A program made the position numbers and the translations under genes. Source: Corallococcus caeni (lineage in GTDB: Bacteria; Myxococcota; Myxococcia; Myxococcales; Myxococcaceae). From it: a DNA stretch of 64,000 bases. Below the pieces are notes generated by a model. It saw only the letters and a program-made list of their open reading frames with translations, had not been told where the DNA came from and did not search any database. Position 1 is the stretch's first letter. Every line of letters starts with the position of its first letter. Below are positions 51,966-59,811 of the stretch, one piece after another. The stretch lies in the NCBI RefSeq assembly GCF_036245865.1, contig NZ_BTTW01000006.1:620001-684000 (forward strand), written 5' to 3'.

Positions 51966-52880
51966 TCAGGTCCGCTCACGACGCTGCCGTGCCCAGGCCT
52001 CGAAGCTCGTGAGAGAAAGGCCGTAGGCGCGCGCGATTTCGGGCCGCGCCAGCACCGGGGCGACGTTCATGTACGTCAGGCCTTGCGCCACGCCAGGATG
52101 CAGGCCGGCCGCGACAGCCTCTTCGACCGAGCAGGACTGGACGACGTATTCCCTGCCGTCGATGCGCGAGAGGATCTCCGCGATCCGCGGCAGCGTGAGC
52201 AGGTCACCCGCGAGTTGCAGCGTCACCCCATGGAACCGCTCGGGAGCGTTGATCGCCGCCGCGGACGCCTTGCCGATGTCCTCGGGCGCGATCATCGGGA
52301 TGGGCTTGTCGGTCCTGATGACCGTGAGCAACCGGCGCCCGTCGACGAAGCCTTCGGGGTCGAACATGGGCTGGTCCATGAAGGTGGCGGGCAGGATGAG
52401 GGTCCAGTGCTTGAAGCCGGCGCCGCGGATGAGGTCGCAGGTGGTGAGCTTGTTCTCCCAGTACGTCTCGTGCGACTTCCAGCGCCCCTCCGCCCAGCCC
52501 TCGACGTTTCGGTGGTCGCCGACACCGGACGTCGCGGTGTGCACGAACGCCTCGACGCCCTCGGCGAGCGCGGCCTCCACGAGGTTGCTCCCCTGCTGGA
52601 CCTCCTTGCTGTAGTCGACCCCGGTCGCGGACATGATGGGTGACTGCATCGAGAAGACCGCCCGCACCCCGGCGCAGGCGGCGCGCAACGACGCCAGGTC
52701 GTCCAGGTCCCCGACGACGACCTCGGCGCCGGCCGCCGCCAGGGCCCTGGCGTTCGCCGCCTCCGGGTTTCGCACCAGCACGCGCACCGACGAGCGGCCC
52801 TCAGCCAGCAATGCTCGGGCGGTGGCGCCACCCTGGCGGCCCGTGGCGGCGGTGACGAGAACGGAATCGTTGCTGCGCAT
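51966..52880 (-). CDS. NmrA-like NAD(P)-binding protein
   Basis: A 304-residue Rossmann protein starting VLVTAATGRQGGATARALL with the atypical-SDR TGxxGxx(G/A) motif. Later VVVGDLDDLASLRAACAGVRAVFSMQSP and HTATSGVGDHRNVEGWAEGRW match NmrA-type proteins; the YxxxK active site is replaced by KSHETYWENK, so Tyr-x-x-x-Lys is not clearly present. Possible roles are redox sensing or reduction of quinone-like substrates. AAAGGAG lies before the ATG at 52880. It is divergent from a TetR regulator with paired operators between. Confidence 0.8.
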   Translation of the reverse strand: MRSNDSVLVTAATGRQGGATARALLAEGRSSVRVLVRNPEAANARALAAAGAEVVVGDLDDLASLRAACAGVRAVFSMQSPIMSATGVDYSKEVQQGSNLVEAALAEGVEAFVHTATSGVGDHRNVEGWAEGRWKSHETYWENKLTTCDLIRGAGFKHWTLILPATFMDQPMFDPEGFVDGRRLLTVIRTDKPIPMIAPEDIGKASAAAINAPERFHGVTLQLAGDLLTLPRIAEILSRIDGREYVVQSCSVEEAVAAGLHPGVAQGLTYMNVAPVLARPEIARAYGLSLTSFEAWARQRRERT

Positions 52881-52897
52881 CGGCAGCTCCTTTGTAA

Positions 52898-52948
52898 GTG
52901 GGGGACCCCACCGTTTAATTTCCGTGGTTGAATACGGAGGGGGACCCC
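52898..52948. promoter_or_regulatory. paired GGGGGACCCC operators between NmrA and TetR genes
   Basis: GTGGGGGACCCCAC (52898-52911) is a dyad with 6-bp arms, and GGGGGACCCC recurs at 52939-52948, 39 bp from the first copy. CGTTT follows each copy within 2 bases. The elements fill the divergent gap with an AT-rich stretch (TTTAATTTCC) between them, fitting a TetR operator over both promoters. Confidence 0.6.
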
Positions 52949-52986
52949 GTTTGTCAAAGGAAGGTTCTCGCGAAGGGGAGGGCGCC

Positions 52987-53538
52987 GTGGAGCAGGTGAA
53001 GCGATTGCGCGCGGACGGGCAACGCAACCGGGAGCGGATCGTGGCGGTCGCCGCGGAGCTGGTCGCCCGGGATGGCGCGCAGGTGTCGCTCGAGGAGATT
53101 GCGCGGCGGGCGGGGGTAGGGTCGGCGACCCTGCACCGGCACTTCCCGTCGCGGCAGGCGCTGCTGGAGGCGGTCTTCCGCGATGGCGTCGCGCAGCTCT
53201 GCGCGCGGGCCGCCGCGCAACCGGGCAAGGACCCCGCCGCCGAGCTGGGGGCGTGGCTGGAGGAGTTGACGGTCTACACCGCGACCCACCGGGGGCTTGC
53301 GGCCGCGCTGCTGGCCGGCCCGGAGGCCCTCGCCGCCGAGGACATCTGCAGCACCGACCTGCTGCTCGACGTGCTGAACGCGCTGGTGGCGCGGGCATCG
53401 TCCAAGGGAGTCCTTCACGCCAACGCCACGGCGAAGGACCTGCTGACGCTGGCGAACGCGATCGCCGTCGCCAACGAAGATGATCCGCGCACCGCTCGCC
53501 GGGTGTTGCGCCTCGCGCTCACCGGCATCCGGCCGTGA
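52987..53538 (+). CDS. TetR family regulator
   Basis: A 183-residue repressor. The HTH reads NRERIVAVAAELVARDGAQVSLEEIARRAGVGSATLHRHFPSRQALLEAVF (in parts), with the TLHRHF recognition helix end. The ligand-binding half is helical. The GTG start at 52987 is preceded by GGGGAGG. It most likely controls the divergent NmrA gene and itself through the GGGGGACCCC elements. Confidence 0.85.
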   Translation: MEQVKRLRADGQRNRERIVAVAAELVARDGAQVSLEEIARRAGVGSATLHRHFPSRQALLEAVFRDGVAQLCARAAAQPGKDPAAELGAWLEELTVYTATHRGLAAALLAGPEALAAEDICSTDLLLDVLNALVARASSKGVLHANATAKDLLTLANAIAVANEDDPRTARRVLRLALTGIRP

Positions 53539-53690
53539 ACGCAGCGAGGCTCGGGGGGCGGCTGGGCGTGCGCCTCTTCCAGCGGAGCACGCGCGGGCTG
53601 GCGCTGACGGAGCCGGGGACTCGCGCGTTATCCGGCCATCGTCCCGGACTGGCACTTCGACACCCGGCCCGTCTTGCGCCGCATTGAGGC
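53535..53690 (+). pseudogene. remnant of a LysR family regulator
   Basis: Right after the TetR stop, one frame reads ARLGGRLGVRLFQRSTRGLALTEPG, clearly the end of a LysR DNA-binding domain (consensus LE-x-x-LGVRLFERTTRG-x-x-LTEAG). The start of the helix-turn-helix and all of the effector domain are missing. A different frame continues with IVPDWHFDTRPVLRRIEAQG. The fragment cannot be functional. Confidence 0.6.
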
Positions 53691-53703
53691 CCAGGGCCTC
53701 CCG

Positions 53704-54435
53704 TCAGGGGAGCGAAACTCCGGTGGCCTGGGCCAGCGCGTCGAGCAGCTGCGCCTGGAACTTCAGGTCGTCCGCCGCGGGATGCCGCTCGACCCGCAGT
53801 TGGTGGTGCCAGTAGCCATCCGTGGTGCGTGCCTCGGCGTCGTCGCTGGTCGCCAGCCACTCCTGCGTGAGGTGGCCGAGCCGCAGGTCATCTGGCGCGT
53901 TGGGGCCGCCCATCTTCGTGGGGACCCAGCCCGGATCGACCGAGTTGCTGAAGACGTCCGGCCAGCGCCGGGCGATGGCCGCGGCCAGGGCGGTGACGAA
54001 GAGCTTGCTGTCCGAGTAGGTCCCCGTGACGCGACGTCCGCTCCAATCCATGTCATCGAGGCTCGGCTGACCGCCCTTGTGCATCCCGCTGCTCAGGTAG
54101 ACGAGGCGCTTGGGCCGCTGGATGAGCGCGGTGAGCACGTAGGGCGCCACGACGTTCACGGGCAGGACCGACGGGTCGGAGTACACACCCGCGTTGTGGA
54201 TCACCGCGTCCAGCTGCCCAAGCGCGTTGACCTGACTGGCGAGGTCACGGGTCTGTTCCAGGACCGCGAGGTCCGCGACCAGGGCGACCGCGCCTTGCGT
54301 CACCAGGTCCTGTACGGCGGCGAGCCGCTGTTCGCTGCGCACATGGACGATCACCTCGTGACCGTCGCTGAGAAGCGTCTGGGCGGCGGCCTTGCCCAAG
54401 CCGTCCGCTGACCCGGTAATGAAGATGCGTGCCAT
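53704..54435 (-). CDS. short-chain dehydrogenase/reductase
   Basis: A 243-residue SDR. The cofactor loop is TGSADGLGKAAA (TGxxxGxG), NAG is in HNAGVYSDP, and the catalytic Tyr and Lys are in YSDSK. The Ser is in YLSSGM. Short SDRs of this type reduce or oxidise small carbonyl compounds or alcohols; the substrate is unknown. It lies between a LysR remnant, which may once have controlled it, and a stretch of about 470 bp without an intact gene. Confidence 0.85.
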   Translation of the reverse strand: MARIFITGSADGLGKAAAQTLLSDGHEVIVHVRSEQRLAAVQDLVTQGAVALVADLAVLEQTRDLASQVNALGQLDAVIHNAGVYSDPSVLPVNVVAPYVLTALIQRPKRLVYLSSGMHKGGQPSLDDMDWSGRRVTGTYSDSKLFVTALAAAIARRWPDVFSNSVDPGWVPTKMGGPNAPDDLRLGHLTQEWLATSDDAEARTTDGYWHHQLRVERHPAADDLKFQAQLLDALAQATGVSLP

Positions 54436-54557
54436 GTCTCACCACTATGCGCGCCGTCACACCGAGGCACCACTCACTGCGCGTGGAGGGCTGCGTCAGC
54501 AGCGTCTCGGCTTTTTCGAACATGAAGGGATTTCCCGGTGCGTCTGATTGATATAGC

Positions 54558-54830
54558 GAAATCCTTGAATGGAAGCTGGAGGCAATCTCCGCGGCGGCGG
54601 ATCAGGAGCGCTACTCCCTCGTCCTCCTCGGCTTTCCAAAGAAGCTGAAGGAGCTGGCGGAGGCCGCGTCGGTCAGCCAGCTCGGGTATCTCGACCTCCG
54701 TCCTGACCGAGCTGCCCAGTCACAGTCCGATGAAGGTCGTCAACCTGCTCGTCGATGTCGTCGGCGCGGTCGTCGGCAACGACGGGCAGTATGTCATTAA
54801 GCTGACCCGGTTTCGCGGGGCTGCTTCAAC
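54558..54830 (+). pseudogene. decayed open reading frame of unknown origin
   Basis: In the gene-free stretch 54436-54908, one frame reads EILEWKLEAISAAADQERY and continues in protein-like sequence to about 54720 before turning into Arg-rich nonsense. A second frame then reads MKVVNLLVDVVGAVVGNDGQY from 54730. Protein-like text that changes frame suggests a frameshifted gene whose start is also interrupted by a stop (TGA after MKGFPGASD). The family was not recognised. Confidence 0.35.
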
Positions 54831-54908
54831 CCTCCGAGGAACACGGCACGCTGTTTCTGGTGTTTGATCGTTCGCCCCATGCCTCCCTACTCCGAACCAC
54901 GAGTCTCC

Positions 54909-55553
54909 ATGATGGCAAGCAAGGCCTGCTGGGTGCTCTTCGCCGCCCTCTGTCTGGCCGTGGGCCTCTATCCGAGCAGCTACTTCCTCGCGGCCTCGAA
55001 CTTCGGACTCCGTGCCTTGAAGAGCAGCGAGCTCCTGACCGACCCCGTCTGGAACGCGGCCTTCTACACGCACATCGGCCTGGGAGGCTTGGCGCTGGCT
55101 GTCGGCTGGACCCAGTTCGTCGCGAGACTGCGACTCACGCGCCCAGGTGCACACAGGCTCCTTGGAAAGGTCTACATCGGGGCGGTCCTGCTGAGCGGGC
55201 TCTCCGGCGTCTACGTCGGCTTCTTCGCCACGGGTGGCGCCATCTCCGCGTCGGGCTTCGTCAGCCTGGGCATCGTCTGGCTCTATACGACGGTCTCCGC
55301 CTATCGGCTCATCAAGAACCGGCGGCTCGAAGAACACCGGCTCATGATGACCTACAGCTATGCCGCCTGTTTCGCGGCAGTCACGCTGAGACTCTGGATG
55401 CCCGTCCTGATTCACGCCCTGGGTGACTTCATCTCGGCCTACAGAATCGTCGCCTGGCTGTGCTGGCTCCCCAACCTCGGCGTGGCATACCTCATCTCGC
55501 GCAGACAGCTCCAGGCGCGCGAACTCGTGCCTTCGGGCTCTGGAGGAAGCTGA
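54909..55553 (+). CDS. DUF2306 family membrane protein
   Basis: A 214-residue protein with six hydrophobic helices: WVLFAALCLAVGLYPSSYF first, then a conserved FYTHIGLGGLALAVGWTQFVARLRLTRPGAHRLLGKVYI block, and HRLMMTYSYAACFAAVTLRLWMP. The HRLLGKVY and EEHRLMM-x-YS motifs are typical of DUF2306 (YozB-like) proteins, function unknown. The start is placed at the double Met (54909), where family proteins begin; ATG 54879 is possible. A methyltransferase gene follows after 3 bp. Confidence 0.8.
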   Translation: MMASKACWVLFAALCLAVGLYPSSYFLAASNFGLRALKSSELLTDPVWNAAFYTHIGLGGLALAVGWTQFVARLRLTRPGAHRLLGKVYIGAVLLSGLSGVYVGFFATGGAISASGFVSLGIVWLYTTVSAYRLIKNRRLEEHRLMMTYSYAACFAAVTLRLWMPVLIHALGDFISAYRIVAWLCWLPNLGVAYLISRRQLQARELVPSGSGGS

Positions 55554-55556
55554 CGC

Positions 55557-56132
55557 GTGCACGAGTACGATTTGATCGCGGACTGGTATGCGTCCCAACG
55601 CGCAGGCCACATGGGCGTCCCGGAAGTGACAGCGCTCGCTGCCTCGCTTCCGGCCGGCGCGTCGGTGCTGGATGTCGGCTGTGGCACGGGACTGCCACTG
55701 ACGCGGGTGTTGCTGGAGCACGGCTGCCAGGTGATGGGCGTGGATAGCTCCCGCGAGCTGCTGGCGCGATTTCAAGCGAACTTCCCCCACGTGCCGGTGG
55801 TCTGTGCGCCCATCCAGTCGTGTGAGCTCCAGGCGCAAGCGTTCGACGCCGCGATTGCGTGGGGCGTCCTCTTCCACCTGCGCCACGAAGAGCAGGAACA
55901 GGCGATCGCCAATATCACCAGGGCCTTGAAACCGGGCGCCGCGTTCCTCTTCACTTCGGGCGACGCCCACGGCTCCATGGATGGCGCGCCGATGAATGGC
56001 GTGCCGTTCCGCTATCACTCATACAGCGTCGAGGGGTACCGCGACCTGCTGCGCGCGCAGGGGCTCACGCTGGAAGCGACGCACACGGACCCGGGCGGGA
56101 ACGTCCACTACCTGTCGCGCAGGACGGGATGA
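55557..56132 (+). CDS. class I SAM-dependent methyltransferase
   Basis: A 191-residue methyltransferase starting HEYDLIADWYASQR. SAM motif I is VLDVGCGTGLPLTRVLLEHG, motif II is GVDSSRELLARF, and the post-motif region AFDAAIAWGVLFHLRHEEQEQAIANITRALKPG is the usual methyltransf_11/25 sequence. The target is a small molecule or protein, unknown. The GTG start lies 3 bp after the DUF2306 stop, so the two are cotranscribed. Confidence 0.85.
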   Translation: MHEYDLIADWYASQRAGHMGVPEVTALAASLPAGASVLDVGCGTGLPLTRVLLEHGCQVMGVDSSRELLARFQANFPHVPVVCAPIQSCELQAQAFDAAIAWGVLFHLRHEEQEQAIANITRALKPGAAFLFTSGDAHGSMDGAPMNGVPFRYHSYSVEGYRDLLRAQGLTLEATHTDPGGNVHYLSRRTG

Positions 56133-56153
56133 GGCAGGCGGCGTCTTCAAGCG

Positions 56154-56774
56154 CTAGCTGCGCGCGTCGGTCGCCTCCATTCCTTGAACGGCCGCGAAGC
56201 CCTGATCGACCAGAGCGAAGAACACAGTGCTCGCCTTCTTCGCGGAGCCTCCGTGTTCGAACACGCGGATGGCTTCCTGGCGAGCCGTGCGCAACGTCAG
56301 CACGATCATCCCGGCCGCGAGCCGCGCCAGACCATCCGGCGCCGGACCGTCGAGTTCGAGCGCCAGCCCTTCCGCCGCTTCGTCATTGAGCTCACGCAGC
56401 CGCGCCTCGAGCGACGGGCTCGCCGCGATGAAGCGCCAGAAGTCCGCCGTATGGCGATCGAAGCGGACGAACGGATGCTTCTCATCTCGCAGCCGGGCCA
56501 TGAGCGCGCGGAGCTCTGCGACCGGTGCCTGCCCTGGCGGCCTCGCGCGAATCGCCTCGCGAAAGAAGAGCAGCTTCAAGTCGTCCTGGCGATCGAGCAT
56601 GAGGTCCTCCTTGCGCGGGAAGTAGTTGAAGACCGTCATCTTGGAGACGCCCGCGGCGGCCGCGATCTCGTCGAGCGTCACCGCCTCGAAGCCCCGCGCG
56701 AAGAAGAGCTCGGTCGCCACGTCGGAGATCCGCTGCCGCGTCTCGCGCTTCTTGCTCTCGCGTCGCTCGCCCAT
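56154..56774 (-). CDS. TetR family regulator
   Basis: A 206-residue repressor. HTH: RQRISDVATELFFARGFEAVTLDEIAAAAGVSKMTVFNYFPRKEDL (in parts), with the TVFNYFP recognition end. The C-terminal ligand domain is of the TetR_C_7-like helical type. It is divergent from an FAD monooxygenase gene 141 bp away. The gap has a 14-bp inverted repeat overlapping a TATAAT box, so it very likely represses that gene and itself. Confidence 0.85.
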   Translation of the reverse strand: MGERRESKKRETRQRISDVATELFFARGFEAVTLDEIAAAAGVSKMTVFNYFPRKEDLMLDRQDDLKLLFFREAIRARPPGQAPVAELRALMARLRDEKHPFVRFDRHTADFWRFIAASPSLEARLRELNDEAAEGLALELDGPAPDGLARLAAGMIVLTLRTARQEAIRVFEHGGSAKKASTVFFALVDQGFAAVQGMEATDARS

Positions 56775-56818
56775 GCGCCGGATTCTAGCGGGGCCCCGCC
56801 GGCAGGGAACATGGATTT

Positions 56819-56865
56819 TTATACTCGGTAAACAAATCCATTGCGGAAACATTTACTGGGTATAA
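56819..56865. promoter_or_regulatory. TetR operator and promoter before the FAD monooxygenase gene
   Basis: TTATACTCGGTAAA (56819-56832) and TTTACTGGGTATAA (56852-56865) are inverted repeats matching at 12 of 14 positions, separated by 19 bases. TATAAT at 56861-56866 is a perfect -10 box inside the right arm. The region is strikingly AT-rich compared with its surroundings. Repressor binding would block the promoter. Confidence 0.7.
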
Positions 56866-56915
56866 TGTCTTTGGAAGAGAGGGCTGCCAGACCGTGGCCA
56901 TCCGAAGGAGAAGTC

Positions 56916-58040
56916 ATGGGCGTGAAGGGAAAGAAGGTCCTCATCTCCGGAGCGAGCTTCGCCGGGCTCTCGACCGCGTTCTGGATGAGCCGCTTCGGCT
57001 ACGAGGTCACGGTCGTGGAGGTCGCGCGGGGGCTCCGGACGGGCGGCACGGCCGTCGACATCAAGGGCAACACCGTGGACATCGTCCGGCGCATGGGCCT
57101 CTTCGAGCAGATCCGGTCGAACCGATTGAGCCTGCAGCGATGGGAGATGAAGAACGAGCGCGATGTCACGGAGCGCTCGTTGGTGCTGAGAGGCGAAGGC
57201 GAAGCCCCTTCAGAAGACGAGTTCGAGGTCGAACGAACCGTGCTGCTGAACATGCTGTTCGACGCAGTGAAGGACCACGTCGAAGTCGTCTTCGACGACA
57301 GCATCACCGCGCTGCGCGAAACGAAAGACAGCATCGATGCCACGTTCGCCAGGGGTGCACGGCGCACGTTCGACCTGGTGTTCGGCTGCGACGGTGTCCA
57401 CTCCGCCGTGCGGAGGCTCTGGTTCGGCGACGAAGCCCAGTACCTCTATTTTCTGGAGCAGTACTTCTCGATCACGATCGTGGACACGCTGCTCATCGAG
57501 CGGAACACCGCGCAGATGTTCAACGTGCCGGGCAAGGCCGTGATGCTCAACGCCTACAAGAACAACACGGACATCATCTTCGCGTTCGCTTCCGACAGGG
57601 AGCTCTCGTACGACCGTCGCGATGAGGAGGCGCAACGACGGATCATCGAGGACCGGTTCGCCGGGGCAGGGTGGAGGACTGCGGAGTTGCTCGAAGAGGT
57701 GCGGAGGTCGAAGAGCTTCTACTTCGACAAGCTGTGCCAGGTGCGAATGCCTTCCTGGACGAAAGGCCGGGTCGCATTGGTGGGTGATGCGGGGTACTGC
57801 CCTTCACCCGCTGCCGGCATGGGGGGCTCGCTGGCCATCGATGGCGCGGCGGCGCTGGCGGACGCGATGCGAGAGCACGACTGCGACTTCGAACTCGCGT
57901 TCCGAGCCTACAACGAGCGCTTCCGCCCGTTCATCGAGCAGGTCCAGGCGGAGGCCGTGCGGACCGGGCTCGAGTCCCTCGTTCCGAGGACCGAAGAGGC
58001 CATCCGCGCGAGGAACGCGCAGACGCACGCTGCCTTCTGA
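56916..58040 (+). CDS. FAD-dependent monooxygenase (PHBH/TetX-like)
   Basis: A 374-residue class A flavin monooxygenase. The N-terminal FAD loop is ISGASFAGLSTAFW (GxSxxG variant), then DG in GCDGVHSAVRRLWFG, and the second FAD motif RVALVGDAGYCPSPAAGMGGSLAIDGAAAL. The order and the CDGVHSAVR motif match tetracycline-inactivating TetX-like and related hydroxylases; the substrate is not determined. GAAGGAG precedes the ATG at 56916. It is controlled, in all likelihood, by the divergent TetR gene. A beta-lactamase remnant lies convergent just downstream. Confidence 0.85.
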   Translation: MGVKGKKVLISGASFAGLSTAFWMSRFGYEVTVVEVARGLRTGGTAVDIKGNTVDIVRRMGLFEQIRSNRLSLQRWEMKNERDVTERSLVLRGEGEAPSEDEFEVERTVLLNMLFDAVKDHVEVVFDDSITALRETKDSIDATFARGARRTFDLVFGCDGVHSAVRRLWFGDEAQYLYFLEQYFSITIVDTLLIERNTAQMFNVPGKAVMLNAYKNNTDIIFAFASDRELSYDRRDEEAQRRIIEDRFAGAGWRTAELLEEVRRSKSFYFDKLCQVRMPSWTKGRVALVGDAGYCPSPAAGMGGSLAIDGAAALADAMREHDCDFELAFRAYNERFRPFIEQVQAEAVRTGLESLVPRTEEAIRARNAQTHAAF

Positions 58041-58044
58041 GGGG

Positions 58045-58442
58045 CCACTGTGTGCCCCACGCGCCACGTCAGGTTCTCCTCTGGAAGCATGAGCGAGCCT
58101 GTCTTCGCGCTGAGCACCGCTTCCTCCTTCCAGGGGCCGCCCATGTCGATGCCATCCCGGACGTGCGACACGGTCTGGGGGCCCTGCACCAGCGCCAGCG
58201 TCTCCAGGCTTCGATGGAGTGGTGGACGCCGTCCCAGCGGAACACCTCCAGCGCGATGTGCGCATGCGGAGTCTTGAAGGTGGAGGCGGGGGCCAGGCGC
58301 TGTTGGCAGAGGCTGCTGTCGTTGAACGCCACCTGATTCGTTTCCAGGTTCAGCAGGCCGAGGCAGCCGGGATGGCGGGAGACGATGCGGAGCGGGGCGA
58401 TGACCCGCACACGCGAGGGACTCACGTGGTTGTCCGTGACGC
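58045..58442 (-). pseudogene. class D beta-lactamase (OXA-like) remnant
   Basis: One minus-strand frame reads CLGLLNLETNQVAFNDSSLC followed by QQRLAPASTFKTPHAHIALEVFRWDG: the opening of class D beta-lactamases with the catalytic STFK motif (58273-58284). A second frame holds AKTGS (KTGS at 58094-58105), corresponding to the KTG motif, followed by LTWRVGHTV. Only about 56 codons separate the two motifs instead of about 140, so the middle (SxV and YGN motifs) is deleted and the frame is broken. The N-terminal signal region is also missing. It is a dead gene. Confidence 0.7.
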
Positions 58443-58778
58443 CTATGCCTTCGATGGCTCCCCTTCACGCTTCAGCGGGGGCCGGCTTTCTGCCCAGGTC
58501 AGCAACTCGTCGAGGGCCGGGCACAGGGACTCGCCCCAGTCGGTCAGGTGGTACTCGACCTTGGGGGGTACCTGGGCGTGCACGATGCGCGTGACGATGC
58601 CGTCTTGCTCCAACTGCCGGAGCTGCTGGCTGAGCATCTTCTGCGAGACGTCGGGAATGGCGCGCTCCAGGTCGGAGAAACGCAGCGTCTTCCCGCCGAA
58701 GAGGTGGAAGAGGATGACCAGCTTCCAGCGGCCTTCGAGCATCTGGATGGCGCCCTCGATGCCGCTGGCCGCCGTCAT
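58443..58778 (-). CDS. HxlR family regulator
   Basis: A 111-residue winged-helix protein. AIQMLEGRWKLVILFHLFGGKTLRFSDLERAIPDVSQKMLSQQLRQLEQDGIVTRIV (in parts) is the HxlR signature with G-(R/K)-WK and F-x-(D/E)-LER. There is no cysteine, so it is not a HypR- or YodB-like thiol sensor. The ATG at 58778 is chosen because a GTG at 58820 would place the operator-like TACCC repeats inside the gene. It is divergent from an SDR gene, its likely target. Confidence 0.85.
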   Translation of the reverse strand: MTAASGIEGAIQMLEGRWKLVILFHLFGGKTLRFSDLERAIPDVSQKMLSQQLRQLEQDGIVTRIVHAQVPPKVEYHLTDWGESLCPALDELLTWAESRPPLKREGEPSKA

Positions 58779-58797
58779 GGGCGTGTGATGGTCATGC

Positions 58798-58826
58798 TTA
58801 CCCAAAAGTATGTACCCCACTTTTTC
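58798..58826. promoter_or_regulatory. TACCC direct repeats between HxlR and SDR genes
   Basis: TACCCAAAAGT (58799-58809) and TACCCCACTTT (58813-58823) are direct repeats 14 bp apart in an AT-rich island upstream of the HxlR gene. Similar AT-rich repeats are where HxlR proteins usually bind. The rest of the region to 58947 shows nothing convincing beyond a GGGAGG site before the SDR gene. Confidence 0.4.
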
Positions 58827-58947
58827 GTGCGTTCTTGTGGAGGAGATACCGCGCCATTACTGAGATGGCCATGACAACGAATCCCGCTGCTTCCTTGAGA
58901 ATGCCGGTGCCCATTGCGAGCTGCTTCACGCGCTGGGAGGTCGCTTC

Positions 58948-59727
58948 ATGAGCTTCGATCTCGAGTTGAAGGGCCGGCGGGCGCTCGTCACGGGCGGGAC
59001 CAAGGGCGTCGGGGCGGCTGTCGTCGCTGCGTTGGTCGAGGCTGGCGTCCGCGTCGTCGCCACGGCGCGCACGGTGCCGAGCGGCACGAAGGACGTCCAC
59101 TATGTCGCGGCCGACGTGACGACGGCGGAGGGCAGCGAAGAGGTTGCCCGGCAGGCCATGGCGCACCTCGGTGGCATCGACATCCTCGTGAACGTGCTGG
59201 GAGGCTCCACGGCCCCGGGCGGCGGCTTCGCGGCGCTCACGGACGACGAATGGCAGAAGGAGCTGAACCTGAACCTCATGCCCGCCGTGCGGCTCGACCG
59301 CGCGCTGTTGCCGGCGATGCTCGCGCAGGGCTCCGGCGTCATCGTGCACGTCACCTCGATTCAGCATGAGCTGCCCCTGCCCGAATCCACGACGGCGTAC
59401 GCGGCGGCGAAGGCGGCGCTCTCCACGTACAGCAAGGCCCTGTCGAAAGAGGTGACTCCCAAGGGCGTGCGCGTGGTGCGCGTCTCGCCGGGCTGGGTCA
59501 AGACAGAGGCCTCCGAGCGCCTCGCCGAGCGCCTGGCGAAGCAGACGGGGACTGACTACGAGGGTGGCAAGCAGATCATCATGCAGTCGCTGGGAGGCAT
59601 TCCCCTCGGGCGTCCGGTGAGACCTCGCGAGGTGGCCGACCTCATCGCCTTCGTCGCCTCTCCGCGCGCGGGTTCGGTCACGGGGACGGAGTTCGTCATC
59701 GATGGCGGGACGGTCCCCACGGCCTGA
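58948..59727 (+). CDS. short-chain dehydrogenase/reductase
   Basis: A 259-residue classical SDR. The cofactor loop is [17 protein letters not shown] replaces NNAG, and the catalytic residues are Ser in VTSIQ, Tyr in TAYAAAK and its Lys. The C-terminus reads [17 protein letters not shown], the standard end of the 3-oxoacyl-ACP-reductase-like group. The substrate is unknown. GGGAGG lies 7 bases before the ATG. It is divergent from the HxlR regulator. Confidence 0.9.
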   Translation: MSFDLELKGRRALVTGGTKGVGAAVVAALVEAGVRVVATARTVPSGTKDVHYVAADVTTAEGSEEVARQAMAHLGGIDILVNVLGGSTAPGGGFAALTDDEWQKELNLNLMPAVRLDRALLPAMLAQGSGVIVHVTSIQHELPLPESTTAYAAAKAALSTYSKALSKEVTPKGVRVVRVSPGWVKTEASERLAERLAKQTGTDYEGGKQIIMQSLGGIPLGRPVRPREVADLIAFVASPRAGSVTGTEFVIDGGTVPTA

Positions 59728-59811
59728 ACGGGGACATGCCTTCATTGCGGGTGGGGCTGTCATTCACTCCATCGCGGCACGGCCTTCCGCTATGAAGTCC
59801 AGGCGGTCGAT

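Noticed and set aside
58798-58914. A 38-codon minus-strand frame with a hydrophobic stretch upstream of HxlR
   Set aside because: No ribosome site, and it covers the operator and promoter region between HxlR and SDR; chance is the simpler explanation.
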